Assembly (NCBI GenBank): GCA_038117265.1
Contig: JAYOFO010000002.1
Location: forward strand, 59,506 to 123,505
DNA: 64,000 nucleotides
Reading direction: 5' to 3'
From: JAYPUG01 sp038117265
GTDB taxonomy: Bacteria; Pseudomonadota; Alphaproteobacteria; UBA6615
Shown here: in pieces, positions 33,705-42,060 of the stretch
How positions within the stretch are numbered: the stretch's first letter is position 1
How the letters are laid out: each line of letters begins with the position of its first letter
Notes under the pieces: generated by a model
Databases searched by the model: none
What the model was told of the DNA's origin: nothing
The model's input: only the letters and a program-made list of their open reading frames with translations
Program-made: the position numbers and the translations under genes

Positions 33705-34496
33705 TCAGAGCACCGGTGACCGCCCGCCATCGACATTGATTGCGCAGCCGGTCACATAGGATGCGGCATCCGACACCAGGAAGCAGGCCATGTTGGCGAA
33801 CTCCTCGGCCTCGCCGATGCGCCCGATCGGCAAGGTCTTCTCCATCGGCGCGATGTAGTCGTCGAAGCTCTTCTCCGGCGCGGTGCGCTGGTGCCGACGC
33901 TCGTGCTGGCCCGAGCGGATCAGGCCGACGAGCAGCGCATTGACGAGGACGTTGTTCGGCGCACCTTCGGCCGACAGGACCTTTGTCAGCGCCATGCCCG
34001 CCGCGCGCGAGACCGAGGTCGGCACACTGCCCGCACCGGGCGTCTTGGCGCTGACCGCGAGCACGTTGATGATGCGGCCCCAGTTGCGGGCGGCCATGCC
34101 CGGCATCGCCAGACGCGACAGGCGGATCGCGGCGAACAGCTTGAGATCGAGGTCGTACTGCCATTCCTCGTCGGTGACGTCCAGGAACGGCTTGGCCGCG
34201 TGCGCACCGGCATTGTTGACCAGGATGTCGACGTCGCCGAGGTCGGCACCGATGCGATCCCACGCATCGCCGATCTGCGCGACATCGGTCACGTCGCAGG
34301 GAATGGCGAGCACCGAGACCGCGTTGCCGCCGATGCCGTCGATCACGCTCTGCCGCGCCGCCTCCAGCGTGCCGGCCGAGCGCGCGAGCATCGCGACATT
34401 GGCGCCCGACTGTGCGAACCGCGCCGCCATGGCCAGGCCCAGCCCCTCGCTCGCACCGGTGATGGCGGCGGTGCGCCCGTCCAGACGTACTTGCAT
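33705..34496 (-). CDS. SDR family oxidoreductase lacking the Tyr/Lys catalytic pair
   Basis: 263 residues. The N-terminal NAD(P) motif TGASEGLGLAMAARF near residue 13 and NNAGAHAAKPFLDV near 91 are normal. Where classical SDRs have Tyr-x-x-x-Lys, this protein has T-S-V-S-R (GSVPTSVSRAAGMALTK near residues 155-170), so both catalytic Tyr and Lys are replaced, though a Ser two strands earlier (VLAVSAKTPG) remains. Such variants exist among SDRs described as PRK-type oxidoreductases and may use other residues. C-terminus GCAINVDGGRSPVL is normal. Function therefore doubtful. Confidence 0.85.
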   Translation of the reverse strand: MQVRLDGRTAAITGASEGLGLAMAARFAQSGANVAMLARSAGTLEAARQSVIDGIGGNAVSVLAIPCDVTDVAQIGDAWDRIGADLGDVDILVNNAGAHAAKPFLDVTDEEWQYDLDLKLFAAIRLSRLAMPGMAARNWGRIINVLAVSAKTPGAGSVPTSVSRAAGMALTKVLSAEGAPNNVLVNALLVGLIRSGQHERRHQRTAPEKSFDDYIAPMEKTLPIGRIGEAEEFANMACFLVSDAASYVTGCAINVDGGRSPVL

Positions 34497-34596
34497 GGAG
34501 TCCCTCCCCGTTGAATTACCGTGATTTTACGCGCTGCGATGCGCTTTGACAGCGCCCGGGGACGCGGGGCAATGTCGGGCATCAGGGGAGACACCG

Positions 34597-36909
34597 ATGG
34601 GCAAGACGGAATTCGGGCACTCGTCCCACTGGGGCGCCTTCACGGCAGAGGTCGCGGACGGCCGGCTGACCGGCGTGCGCGCATTCGCAAAGGACCCCGA
34701 CCCTTCGGATTTGATCCACTCCATCCCTGAGGCGGTCCACGACCGGAGCCGGGTCGCCCGTCCGATGATCCGCAAGGGCTGGCTCGACAACGGCCCGGGC
34801 GGCAACTGCGAAGGGCGCGGCGCCGAGCCCTTCGTCGCGGTGCCGTGGGACGAGGCGCTGGACATCGTTGCAGGCGAGATCGCGCGGGTGCGCGAGACCC
34901 ACGGCAACGAGGCCATCTATGGCGGTTCGTACGGCTGGTCGAGCGCCGGGCGGTTCCACCACGCCAAGACCCAGCTCCAGCGCTACCTGGGCACCATCGG
35001 CGGCTACACCGGGTCGGTGCACACCTATTCGATCGCCGCCGGCTACGCGATCCTGCCCCACATCGTCGGCTCGCCGCGCGCCGCGATGACCGAGGCGACG
35101 AGTTGGGACTCGATCATCGCGAACACGGAACTGCTGGTCGCCTTCGGCGGCATCCCGTTCAAGAACATGCAGGTCCTGTCCGGCGGCCCGGCCGAACACG
35201 CCTCGGGCCCGGCCCTCAAGGCCGCCGTGGCGGCCGGCGTCGAGATCGTCAACGTTTCCCCGATTCGCGACGATGTGGCCGACCATCTCGGCGCCGAATG
35301 GCTGGCCGTGCGGCCCAACACGGATGTTGCCCTGATGCTGGCGCTGGCCCACGTGCTCGAAACGGAGGATCTCGCCGACCGGGCGTTCCTTAGCAGCCAC
35401 TGCCACGGCTATGCGCAGTTCCGGGACTACCTGCTGGGCACCGCCGACGGACAGCCCAAGAGCCCGGCTTGGGCCGCCGCGATCTGCGAGATCGACGCGG
35501 GCACGATCCACGTCCTGGCGCGACGCATGGCGTCGAAGCGGACGATGATCAACACCAACTGGTCGCTGCAGCGCGGCGACCATGGCGAACAGCCCTTCTG
35601 GATGACGGTGACCTTGGCCGCGATGCTGGGCGGCATCGGGCTTCCCGGCCGCGGCTTCGGCTTCGGCTATGGCAGCATGGGCAACACCGGCAACTCGCGC
35701 GCGCCGGCGCCGACGCCGGAATTGTCGCGCGGCGAGAATCCCTGCAAGAGCTGGATTCCCGTCGCACGGATCGCCGACATGCTGCTCAACCCCGGCGCGA
35801 CCTATGCGTTCGACGGCGAGACCCGCACCTATCCCGACATCAGGCTCGTCTACTGGTGCGGCGGAAATCCATTCCACCACCACCAGGACCTGAACCGGCT
35901 GGTGCGCGCCTGGCGGCGACCCGAGACGATCATCGTCAACGAGCCCTGGTGGACGGCGACGGCGAAATACTCCGACATCGTGCTGCCGTCGACGACGACG
36001 CTGGAGCGCAACGACATCGGCGCGTCCTCGAAGGACCGGTTCATCCTCGCCATGGAACAGGCGATTCCGCCGGTCGGCGAGGCGCGGAACGATTTCGACA
36101 TCTTCCGTTCGCTGGCCCGGCGCGCGGGCACCGAGGACGCCTTTACCGAGGGACGCGAGGAGGACGCGTGGCTGCGCCACCTCTACGATCGCGCACGCCA
36201 GCAAGCCGCCGAGCAGGACCTGACCCTGCCCTCTTTCGATGCGTTCTGGGAGGCCGGACATGTCGAGATGCCGCGCGCGGAAGCGCCGCTCGTCATGCTC
36301 GAGGCATTCCGCCACGACCCCACCGCGAACCCGCTCGCAACGCCATCGGGCAGGATCGAGATCTTCTCCGAGACGGTCGATTCCTTCGGCTACGCCGATT
36401 GTCCCGGCCATCCGGCATGGCTCGAGCCGGTCGAATGGCTGGGCGCCGATCTCGCGAATGCCTATCCGCTGCACATGATTTCGAACCAACCGAAGTCGCG
36501 GCTGCATGGACAGATGGACAACGGAACGGTTAGCCGCGCGAGCAAGATCCAGGGCCGCGAACCCGTCTGGATACATCCCGACGACGCAGAACGCCGCGGT
36601 CTTGCCGATGGCGATGTGGTGCGAATCTTCAACGACCGGGGCGAACTGCTTGCCGGTGTACGAGTCACCAACGAGGTTCGGCCGGGCGTGATCCAGCTGG
36701 CCACGGGCGCGTGGTACGACCCGCTCGACCCGGCCGCGGATGCCAGTCTCGACAAGCACGGCAACCCGAACGTCCTGACGCTCGACAAGGGAACGTCGCA
36801 ACTCGGCCAGGGCCCCATCGCCCACAGCGCACTCGTCGAAGTCGAACGGTTCACGGGCGCGATACCCGCTGTGACGGCGCACACACCCCCGGCGATGGTG
36901 ACGCGCTAG
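34597..36909 (+). CDS. Molybdopterin oxidoreductase of the DMSO reductase family (BisC/TorZ-like)
   Basis: 770 residues from the ATG at 34597 (CAGGGGAGACACCG upstream). It lacks an N-terminal Fe-S Cys cluster and a Tat signal, so it acts in the cytosol, as biotin sulfoxide reductase does. Motifs: YGGSYGWSSAGRFHHAKTQL near residue 108, LGTIGGYTGSVHTYSIAAG near 130 (the Ser of TYS is the expected Mo ligand), GYGSMGNTGNSRAP near 358, NEPWWTATAKYSDIVLPSTT near 450, and the C-terminal cofactor-binding half with LHMISNQPKSRLHGQ and LATGAWYDPLDPAADASLD. It would reduce a sulfoxide or N-oxide, or oxidise/transhydroxylate. No partner subunits adjacent. Confidence 0.92.
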   Translation: MGKTEFGHSSHWGAFTAEVADGRLTGVRAFAKDPDPSDLIHSIPEAVHDRSRVARPMIRKGWLDNGPGGNCEGRGAEPFVAVPWDEALDIVAGEIARVRETHGNEAIYGGSYGWSSAGRFHHAKTQLQRYLGTIGGYTGSVHTYSIAAGYAILPHIVGSPRAAMTEATSWDSIIANTELLVAFGGIPFKNMQVLSGGPAEHASGPALKAAVAAGVEIVNVSPIRDDVADHLGAEWLAVRPNTDVALMLALAHVLETEDLADRAFLSSHCHGYAQFRDYLLGTADGQPKSPAWAAAICEIDAGTIHVLARRMASKRTMINTNWSLQRGDHGEQPFWMTVTLAAMLGGIGLPGRGFGFGYGSMGNTGNSRAPAPTPELSRGENPCKSWIPVARIADMLLNPGATYAFDGETRTYPDIRLVYWCGGNPFHHHQDLNRLVRAWRRPETIIVNEPWWTATAKYSDIVLPSTTTLERNDIGASSKDRFILAMEQAIPPVGEARNDFDIFRSLARRAGTEDAFTEGREEDAWLRHLYDRARQQAAEQDLTLPSFDAFWEAGHVEMPRAEAPLVMLEAFRHDPTANPLATPSGRIEIFSETVDSFGYADCPGHPAWLEPVEWLGADLANAYPLHMISNQPKSRLHGQMDNGTVSRASKIQGREPVWIHPDDAERRGLADGDVVRIFNDRGELLAGVRVTNEVRPGVIQLATGAWYDPLDPAADASLDKHGNPNVLTLDKGTSQLGQGPIAHSALVEVERFTGAIPAVTAHTPPAMVTR

Positions 36910-37072
36910 ACTGAGTGGATCGCACAACGGAAATGCTAATTGCCATCTAAGGTAGTATTACACTCAACATATTGATATCCAAGGTAGTTCGGCGTTACGG
37001 TCGTTCACACGGAAGCCGGAGGATGTTTGGGTGTAAGATGCACTCCAAACACTGACGAGCTAGCACACCTAT
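36910..37072. promoter_or_regulatory. AT-richer gap upstream of the PAS remnant
   Basis: 163 bases, less GC-rich than the surrounding genes, with a repeated AAGGTAGT (TCTAAGGTAGTATTAC near 36948 and ATCCAAGGTAGTTCGG near 36977). No clear hairpin, promoter or ORF was seen. It is probably old control DNA of the truncated PAS sensor gene. Confidence 0.3.
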
Positions 37073-37375
37073 ATGAGCGAGCATCCCTGGATGGTCGCCA
37101 TCATCTTTGGGGTCGTAATGGCGGGCCTTGTGGGTCTCGTTGCGGTCTTCTTGCTGCTGCGACTGCGTCAGCGCCTCGCCCCGTTCGAACGCACCTTCGA
37201 GTCTGCTGCCGTGGGCATCACGCACACCGCGCTCAACGGCAAATGGCTGCGGGTCAACGACCGGATGCTCGAGATCACGGGCTATTCCCGCGAGGAGCTC
37301 ATGCAAATGAGCTACCAGGACCTGACCCTGGAATCCGATCGCACCATGGATGCGCGCGTGAACCGCCAGATCGTC
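37073..37375 (+). pseudogene. N-terminal remnant of a membrane PAS sensor protein
   Basis: About 100 residues: a single membrane helix (WMVAIIFGVVMAGLVGLVAV) and linker, then the start of a PAS domain (ERTFESAAVGITHTAL, GKWLRVNDRMLEITGYSREEL, YQDLTLESDR). The PAS is cut near 37375: the following text is the reverse complement of a response-regulator gene, so no kinase or cyclase part remains. The open frame continues to 37618 only as antisense of that regulator. No strong ribosome site. Confidence 0.75.
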
Positions 37376-37609
37376 GACGGCGGTCACGCCGTCCATCACG
37401 GGCATGCGGATATCCATGATCACGAGGTCGGGCGAATGGGCATCGATGATGTCGAGCGCCTCGCGCCCGTTTCCGGCTTCGAAGATTCCGACCTGCAGAT
37501 CGGAAAGGCTCTGCACCAGCTGCCCGCGCTGAAGCCTCTCATCATCGACGATCAGAACCGAACGTCGGTTCGTCCTCGCCGTGACCGGATCGTCATATGC
37601 GAAGGCCAT
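37376..37609 (-). pseudogene. N-terminal remnant of a response regulator
   Basis: Receiver domain start: RRSVLIVDDERLQRGQLVQSL with the acidic pair, DLQVGIFEAGNGREALDIID, then the phosphoacceptor in LVIMDIRMPVMDGVTAV. After about 78 residues the text ends at the junction with the converging PAS remnant; the rest of the receiver and any output domain are absent. It begins at the ATG at 37609. A 7-base inverted repeat sits about 32 bases upstream. Confidence 0.75.
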
Positions 37610-37640
37610 TCGAGTTGACCTGCGTTGCCTCAGAACATCT

Positions 37641-37658
37641 TTAGATAGAAGTATCTAA
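37641..37658. promoter_or_regulatory. Perfect inverted repeat TTAGATA-gaag-TATCTAA
   Basis: Two 7-base arms around a 4-base spacer, in the gap upstream of the response-regulator remnant (start 37609) and downstream of the broken dioxygenase gene. Position and symmetry suit an operator or a small terminator; no T-run follows. Inferred only. Confidence 0.35.
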
Positions 37659-37751
37659 TCGGCAAATCCCGTCCAATGTATAGACCCAAAAAACGCGGGA
37701 CCGCCATGAATTATTCGTCATAACGGTACAATTGCGTTCGATTGCATGGGG

Positions 37752-38275
37752 TTACGCGGTATCATGGCGTCCCGGTTGGGTGGCGCCGCAGGAATCGCAG
37801 GTGCGCAACTCTTGCGAGCTGTAGAACGCCTCGAAGAGCGGCGGCAGATCGTCGACAATGTTGCCGACATGCACCTCCACCCTGTGCAGCAGCGCATGGC
37901 ACTCGGGGCAGAACCACTCGAAACCGTCGTGCAGGCCGGCCGTCGGCGTTCGACCACGAGCCCCACGCTCCCGGGTTCGGGGCGCTGCGGCGAATGGCGG
38001 ACATGCGGCGGCAGCAACATGATGTCGCCCTCGTTGATGGGCACGTCGCGGGGTCGTCCCTCTTCCATCACGCGCAAGGTCATGTTGCCTTCGAGCTGAT
38101 AGAAGAATTCCTCGTAAGGGTCGTCGTGGTAGTCCGTCCGCCGGTTCGGCTCGCCCACAACCATGACGATGAAGTCGGTATCCGACTAGACGACGGCATT
38201 CCCGACAGGCGGTTCGAGCAGATCGCGATGATCCTCGATCCAGTTGCGAAAGTTGAATGCGTTCAACGTCGACAT
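37752..38275 (-). pseudogene. 3-hydroxyanthranilate 3,4-dioxygenase, amber stop plus frameshift
   Basis: The start (ATG at 38275, AGGAGA 5 bases upstream) reads MSTLNAFNFRNWIEDHRDLL, PPVGNAVV, then TAG (38188-38186), then SDTDFIVMVVGEPNRRTDYH, DPYEEFFYQLEGNMTLRV, MLLPPHVRHSPQRPEPGS. The cupin metal ligands (His of RTDYH, Glu of EEFFY, His of VRHSP) are present. In relatives the position of the stop is an aromatic residue, so TGG to TAG is plausible. At a CGGCCGGCC run (37934-37942) the frame shifts; the rest continues in another frame as DGFEWFCPECHALLH and LRTCDSCG, including the C-terminal Cys pairs of the bacterial enzyme. This enzyme opens the ring of 3-hydroxyanthranilate in tryptophan and nitrobenzoate breakdown. 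Confidence 0.82.
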
Positions 38276-38283
38276 GACATCTC

Positions 38284-39186
38284 CTAGGCGGCGTCCGCCA
38301 GCCGCCGGAAGTCGAACCCGGTGTCCGATGCAAACGCATCGATCAGGCGCTTGGTGATCGGGCCCGGTACGGGATGCTTCGGAAAGAACCCGTCGACCTG
38401 GGCAACCGGTGTCGCACAGATTGCGCTGGACGTGATGAAGAATTCCTCGGCCTGCGCAACGTCGTACATGGTGAAGAACCGCTCGACGACCGGGATCGAG
38501 AGGCGCTCGCACAATTCGAACAAGACCTTGCGTGTCACGCCTTCGAGGACGTTCCGATCCGGGGCGGTCCAGACGACCCCGTCGCGCACGATGAAGAAGT
38601 TCGCGACCGACGTCTCGGCGATGTTGCCGTCGAGGTCGAGCATCACCGGCAGCGCATCGCGGCTCGCCGCATCGAGCTCGGCGAGGATCTGGTTCATCTT
38701 GCTGGTGACCTTGGCCCGCGTCTCCACGCATTCGGGCGGATTGCGGCGCACCGAGGAGACCGTCATCTTCAGACCGTTGGCGTAATTGTGCGCGATGGCC
38801 GCCGTGTCGACAGGCCGGAAGAAGATCATCACGGTCGCCGGACCGGCCGCATAGAAGCGCATCGACGCCTCGTCGACGCCGCGCGTCACCCAGTGCCCGA
38901 CCCGATACATTGTGTCCTTGCCCAACCGGCCCCTGTTGGCCTCGAGCAGCGCCTCCGTGGCGGCAACCATCTCCGGCGCGGTCATGCCGGGATCGATGCG
39001 GACATAGCGCAAAGAGCGGTAGAGGCGATCGACGTGATCCTCGAGCCGATAAAGGGAATCGCCGAAGCACGGCGTTACCTCATAGACCCCGTCACCCCAG
39101 AGGAATCCCCGGTCGAAGGGCGAGATCCGCGCTTCGCTCGCTTCCACGATATCGCCGTTCAGATAGATCAGCGGCTCTTCGGCCAT
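38284..39186 (-). CDS. Class IV aminotransferase (D-amino-acid / branched-chain type)
   Basis: 300 residues. Fold-type IV PLP signatures: MAEEPLIYLNGDIVEASEAR, SPFDRGFLWGDGVYEV near residue 23, the PLP Lys in TRAKVTSKMNQI near 162, and the conserved DLDGNIAETSVANFFIV near 186 with the phosphate-binding GVTRKVLFELC near 220. These enzymes transaminate D-alanine, branched-chain or aromatic amino acids or cleave aminodeoxychorismate. It ends 9 bases before the broken 3-hydroxyanthranilate dioxygenase gene, so the two were an operon. Confidence 0.9.
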   Translation of the reverse strand: MAEEPLIYLNGDIVEASEARISPFDRGFLWGDGVYEVTPCFGDSLYRLEDHVDRLYRSLRYVRIDPGMTAPEMVAATEALLEANRGRLGKDTMYRVGHWVTRGVDEASMRFYAAGPATVMIFFRPVDTAAIAHNYANGLKMTVSSVRRNPPECVETRAKVTSKMNQILAELDAASRDALPVMLDLDGNIAETSVANFFIVRDGVVWTAPDRNVLEGVTRKVLFELCERLSIPVVERFFTMYDVAQAEEFFITSSAICATPVAQVDGFFPKHPVPGPITKRLIDAFASDTGFDFRRLADAA

Positions 39187-39298
39187 GATGTCCTCCTGTA
39201 TCGTTGGGACAGTCGTCCCGCACGCCTACCGAAGCACGAAACATATTGGCCGACCAAGGCCCATTGCGCCTACAGTGTCGGCAAAATCGGGGAAAGAC

Positions 39299-40201
39299 AT
39301 GGACTCGCGACGTGAACTTCTGGGCATTGCGCTGATTCTGGGGGTCGGCATCTGCTTCGCGCTCTCGAACACGCTTGCGGGCCTCTCCTACACCGGCGGC
39401 TCCGACGCGCTTACCGTCTCGACGTTCCGCTATTTTCTCCCTGCCCTGATTCTCGTCGTTGCGCTTCGCATGACGGGTACCGCGATCCTGCTGCCGCGTC
39501 GCGACGGCCTCGTCGCGTGCGCGCTCGGATTCGTGACGGTCGTGTATTCCTGGTCGCTGCTCGCGGCGATCGAGGTGATGCCCGTCAGTCTCGCGGTGCT
39601 GATATTCTTCCTGTTCCCGCTGATCACGTCGTTTCTGATGATCGCCTTCGGCTGGGATTGGCTGCGCCTGTCGACGATCGCCGCGGCCCTGGTCGCGTTC
39701 GTCGGGCTCGCCCTCGCGCTCGGCGCGGATTTCCGGGCCCTCGCCCCCTGGGGCATCGTGCAGGCGGCGATCTCTGCGATCGGGCTTGCCGTCGTTTCGG
39801 TGGTCAGCAGCCGCGTGATCCGCGCGGGGGATGCCCGGCGCGTCACGCTCTACATCGTGACGACGGCGGCCTTCACCTTCCTGGCGGTCACGCTCCTGCG
39901 CGGCGAATTCGCGCTCCCGAACACAAACGCGGCATGGTGGGGCTTCGTCATCAACAACTTCACCTTCGCGGCGGCCGTGATCGGCTACTTCGCGGGCATA
40001 CGCCTGATCGGCCCGGTGAAGACGACGTTCTATTCCTATGTCGAGCCGTTGGCGACGATGGCCGCGGCCTTTCTGCTGCTGGGCCAGCGCCTGGAGCCCA
40101 CCCAGATCGCAGGCGTGCTCGTTGTGATCCTGGCACTCGTCGCCGCAGGGCTCGTCAACCTGCGCGGTGCGGCGTCCACGTCGCGTGCCGAATCGGCCTA
40201 G
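39299..40201 (+). CDS. EamA/DMT family transporter
   Basis: 300 residues from the ATG at 39299, with ten hydrophobic segments. The two EamA repeats are marked by GIALILGVGICFALSNTL (helix 1), VMPVSLAVLIFFLFPLI (first repeat end) and LIGPVKTTFYSYVEPLAT, AFLLLGQRLEPTQIAGV (second repeat). Probably an inner-membrane exporter. It is divergent from the aminotransferase gene; its stop shares a CTAG with the convergent RutC-like gene. Confidence 0.9.
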   Translation: MDSRRELLGIALILGVGICFALSNTLAGLSYTGGSDALTVSTFRYFLPALILVVALRMTGTAILLPRRDGLVACALGFVTVVYSWSLLAAIEVMPVSLAVLIFFLFPLITSFLMIAFGWDWLRLSTIAAALVAFVGLALALGADFRALAPWGIVQAAISAIGLAVVSVVSSRVIRAGDARRVTLYIVTTAAFTFLAVTLLRGEFALPNTNAAWWGFVINNFTFAAAVIGYFAGIRLIGPVKTTFYSYVEPLATMAAAFLLLGQRLEPTQIAGVLVVILALVAAGLVNLRGAASTSRAESA

Positions 40202-40581
40202 CCCAGGCAGGCCGTCGACGAGATCTCGACCAGGAACTCGGGTTTCACCAGTTCGGCCCTGATGCAATAGCGCGCCGGCGGGTTGTTGCCGAAATACTCC
40301 CGGTAGACCTCGTTCATGGCGGCATAGTCGTCCAGGTCGGCCAGAAAGATCTGGTTGAACGCGACATCGGCCAGCGTTCCGCCGGCCGCCTCGACGACGG
40401 CCTTGATCGATTCGATCACGTGCCGGGTCTGGACCCTGACGTCACCCGCGCCGACGATGGCACCGTCGGCGTCCATCGCCAGGATGCCCGATACGAACAC
40501 CATATTACCGGCCTTCACGCCGGGCGAGTACGGCGCCAGGGGCGGCGCGGAACCGGGGGGAATAATCGCTTCGTGTGCCAT
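40198..40581 (-). CDS. rutC: RidA family protein, RutC-like (3-aminoacrylate deaminase)
   Basis: 127 residues. Among RidA proteins the wording is that of RutC: AIIPPGSAPPLAPYSPG, VQTRHVIESIKAVVEAAGGT, FNQIFLADLDDYAAMNEVYREYF (pieces) and PPARYCIRAELVKPEFLVEI with the catalytic Arg and Glu. RutC deaminates 3-aminoacrylate to malonic semialdehyde in uracil breakdown; RidA proteins in general hydrolyse reactive enamines and imines. 2-Aminomuconate deaminases belong to the same family. It is the last gene of a five-gene operon, after a RutD-like gene (25-base gap). RutA, RutB and RutE are not in the window. Confidence 0.85.
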   Translation of the reverse strand: MAHEAIIPPGSAPPLAPYSPGVKAGNMVFVSGILAMDADGAIVGAGDVRVQTRHVIESIKAVVEAAGGTLADVAFNQIFLADLDDYAAMNEVYREYFGNNPPARYCIRAELVKPEFLVEISSTACLG

Positions 40582-40606
40582 GGGCTGCCTCCTGTGGCGG
40601 GTGCGC

Positions 40607-41392
40607 TCAGCGGTCGAGAAACTCCGCGACCAGCGTGTTGAATGTTTCGGGCACGGTGCGCGAACAGGCATGACCGCCATATTCGATTTCCCGATACTCC
40701 GCGCCGGATATCGCCGCGGCGATGGCGCGCGAGAAGTAGGCGGGCGTCTGCTGGTCGTCACGCGCGCACACGACCAGCGTGGGAACGCCAATCTGCGGGA
40801 GTTGCGCGCGTCGATCGAACGCCTGCACCGCCTCGATGCGACTTGTCATTACATCCGTTGGCGCGAGCATCGACACCTGCGCCGCCTGCTGCGCTTCGAG
40901 CGTCTCTGCGTTCTCGGCGATCCAGCGCGGCGGATAGAGCATCAGGCTGGTCATGTCGCCATAGAGCTCCGGGCCCTGGTTTTCGAGGATCGAGCGCCGC
41001 ACCCGCCAGACCTTGGCCCGGTATGCATCGCCGTGGGTCGTGCTGGCGTAGATCACGATCCGGCGCAAACGCTCGGGATTCTCGATCGCGATGATCTGGC
41101 CGATGTTGCCGCCGGTCGAGTGCCCGAGATAGTCGACCGTATCGAGGCCAAGCGCGTCGAGCAGCGCCAACAGGTCCGCCGCCAGTTGCTCGATGCTGTC
41201 GACCCGGACGTGGCTGCTGCGTCCCGTCCCGCGCTGGTCGTACACGATCACCGTGCGCGTTTGCGCGAAATGGTCGATCTGTTCGGCCCAATAGTTGGCC
41301 GTCCCGCCCATGCCGGCGACAAGCATCAACGGCGGCCCGTCGCCCCGTATCTCGTAATACTGGGTGATCCCGTTCGCCTCGATCAACGCCAT
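40607..41392 (-). CDS. rutD: Alpha/beta hydrolase, RutD-like
   Basis: 261 residues from the ATG at 41392. Text matching RutD: LMLVAGMGGTANYWAEQI, IVYDQRGTGRSS, nucleophile elbow GHSTGGNIGQ near residue 96, MLYPPRWIAENAETLEAQQ, and the closing YGGHACSRTVPETFN with the catalytic His. RutD speeds breakdown of aminoacrylate or its carbamate in the Rut pathway. Pairing with the RutC-like gene supports the call, but the rest of the pathway is absent and the operon also carries an aryl-CoA-ligase-like gene, so a related enamine intermediate is likely. Confidence 0.82.
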   Translation of the reverse strand: MALIEANGITQYYEIRGDGPPLMLVAGMGGTANYWAEQIDHFAQTRTVIVYDQRGTGRSSHVRVDSIEQLAADLLALLDALGLDTVDYLGHSTGGNIGQIIAIENPERLRRIVIYASTTHGDAYRAKVWRVRRSILENQGPELYGDMTSLMLYPPRWIAENAETLEAQQAAQVSMLAPTDVMTSRIEAVQAFDRRAQLPQIGVPTLVVCARDDQQTPAYFSRAIAAAISGAEYREIEYGGHACSRTVPETFNTLVAEFLDR

Positions 41393-41426
41393 TGCGAGAC
41401 ACTCCGGCTTGGTTGCGGGCCTGCGC

Positions 41427-41999
41427 TTACGCGGTCGGCGGATCGAACGGCATGATCGTGCCGAATGCATCGGCGACCTTCTCACCGTATTCGGCAACGA
41501 CACGCTCGCGCACGGAATGCGGGATCGTCACGTCGTTGCGCTCCATCGCGCCGGTGAGGATGGTCAGCTGGACAGCATCTTCGTCGCCGACATTGCGGAA
41601 CTCGCGGTACACGCCCGGCGGGCACGAGAACACGTCCCACTGGTTCAGCACGCGCTTGTGCGCGATCGGGTCGCCGACGCGGTACTCGATGGAGCCCTTG
41701 AGAACCATGAAGGTCTCATAGGTGTCGTTGTGGTCGTGCAGGCAGGGCCCCTGACCCGGCGTCAGGATCGAGATGAACATGGTCAGACCGTTGGCGGTCT
41801 TGATCGGCGCCCGGTGTCCGAACGGGCTCTCGGTCTCCTCCAGCACGACGGCCATGATCTTGCGCGCGAAGAAAATGTCCCAGGCCTCGTCGGGCACCCA
41901 GGCCAGGTCGTCGGTCGTCGACATCGGAGTGAGTGCGTCGTAGCGCGCGATCCGCGAATCGACTTCCTCGGCGCTCGGCGTATAGATCTCAGTGGGCAT
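41427..41999 (-). CDS. Cupin domain protein
   Basis: 190 residues with one cupin domain. Motif 1 is complete: GQGPCLHDHNDTYETFMVLKG near residue 85-105 (pieces) gives two His and one Glu metal ligands. In motif 2 (NQWDVFSCPPGVYREFRNVG near 130-150) the usual second His is replaced by Tyr-Arg, so only three ligands remain. Such cupins can be oxygenases, decarboxylases or isomerases with a different site. It lies between hydrolase genes in the operon with the CoA-ligase and RutD/RutC-like genes. Confidence 0.82.
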   Translation of the reverse strand: MPTEIYTPSAEEVDSRIARYDALTPMSTTDDLAWVPDEAWDIFFARKIMAVVLEETESPFGHRAPIKTANGLTMFISILTPGQGPCLHDHNDTYETFMVLKGSIEYRVGDPIAHKRVLNQWDVFSCPPGVYREFRNVGDEDAVQLTILTGAMERNDVTIPHSVRERVVAEYGEKVADAFGTIMPFDPPTA

Positions 42000-42060
42000 C
42001 TCAGGGTCTCCTCTGTTCTTCGTCCATTTCGAAAAGCTTGCCCCATCCGAGTTATCGTTG

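Noticed and set aside
34582..36927. A 781-codon minus-strand frame over the molybdoenzyme
   Set aside because: Antisense shadow; the plus-strand frame has all molybdopterin motifs.
40198..41392. Complete Rut uracil-degradation operon
   Set aside because: Only RutC- and RutD-like genes are present; rutA, rutB, rutE, rutF and rutG are not in the window.
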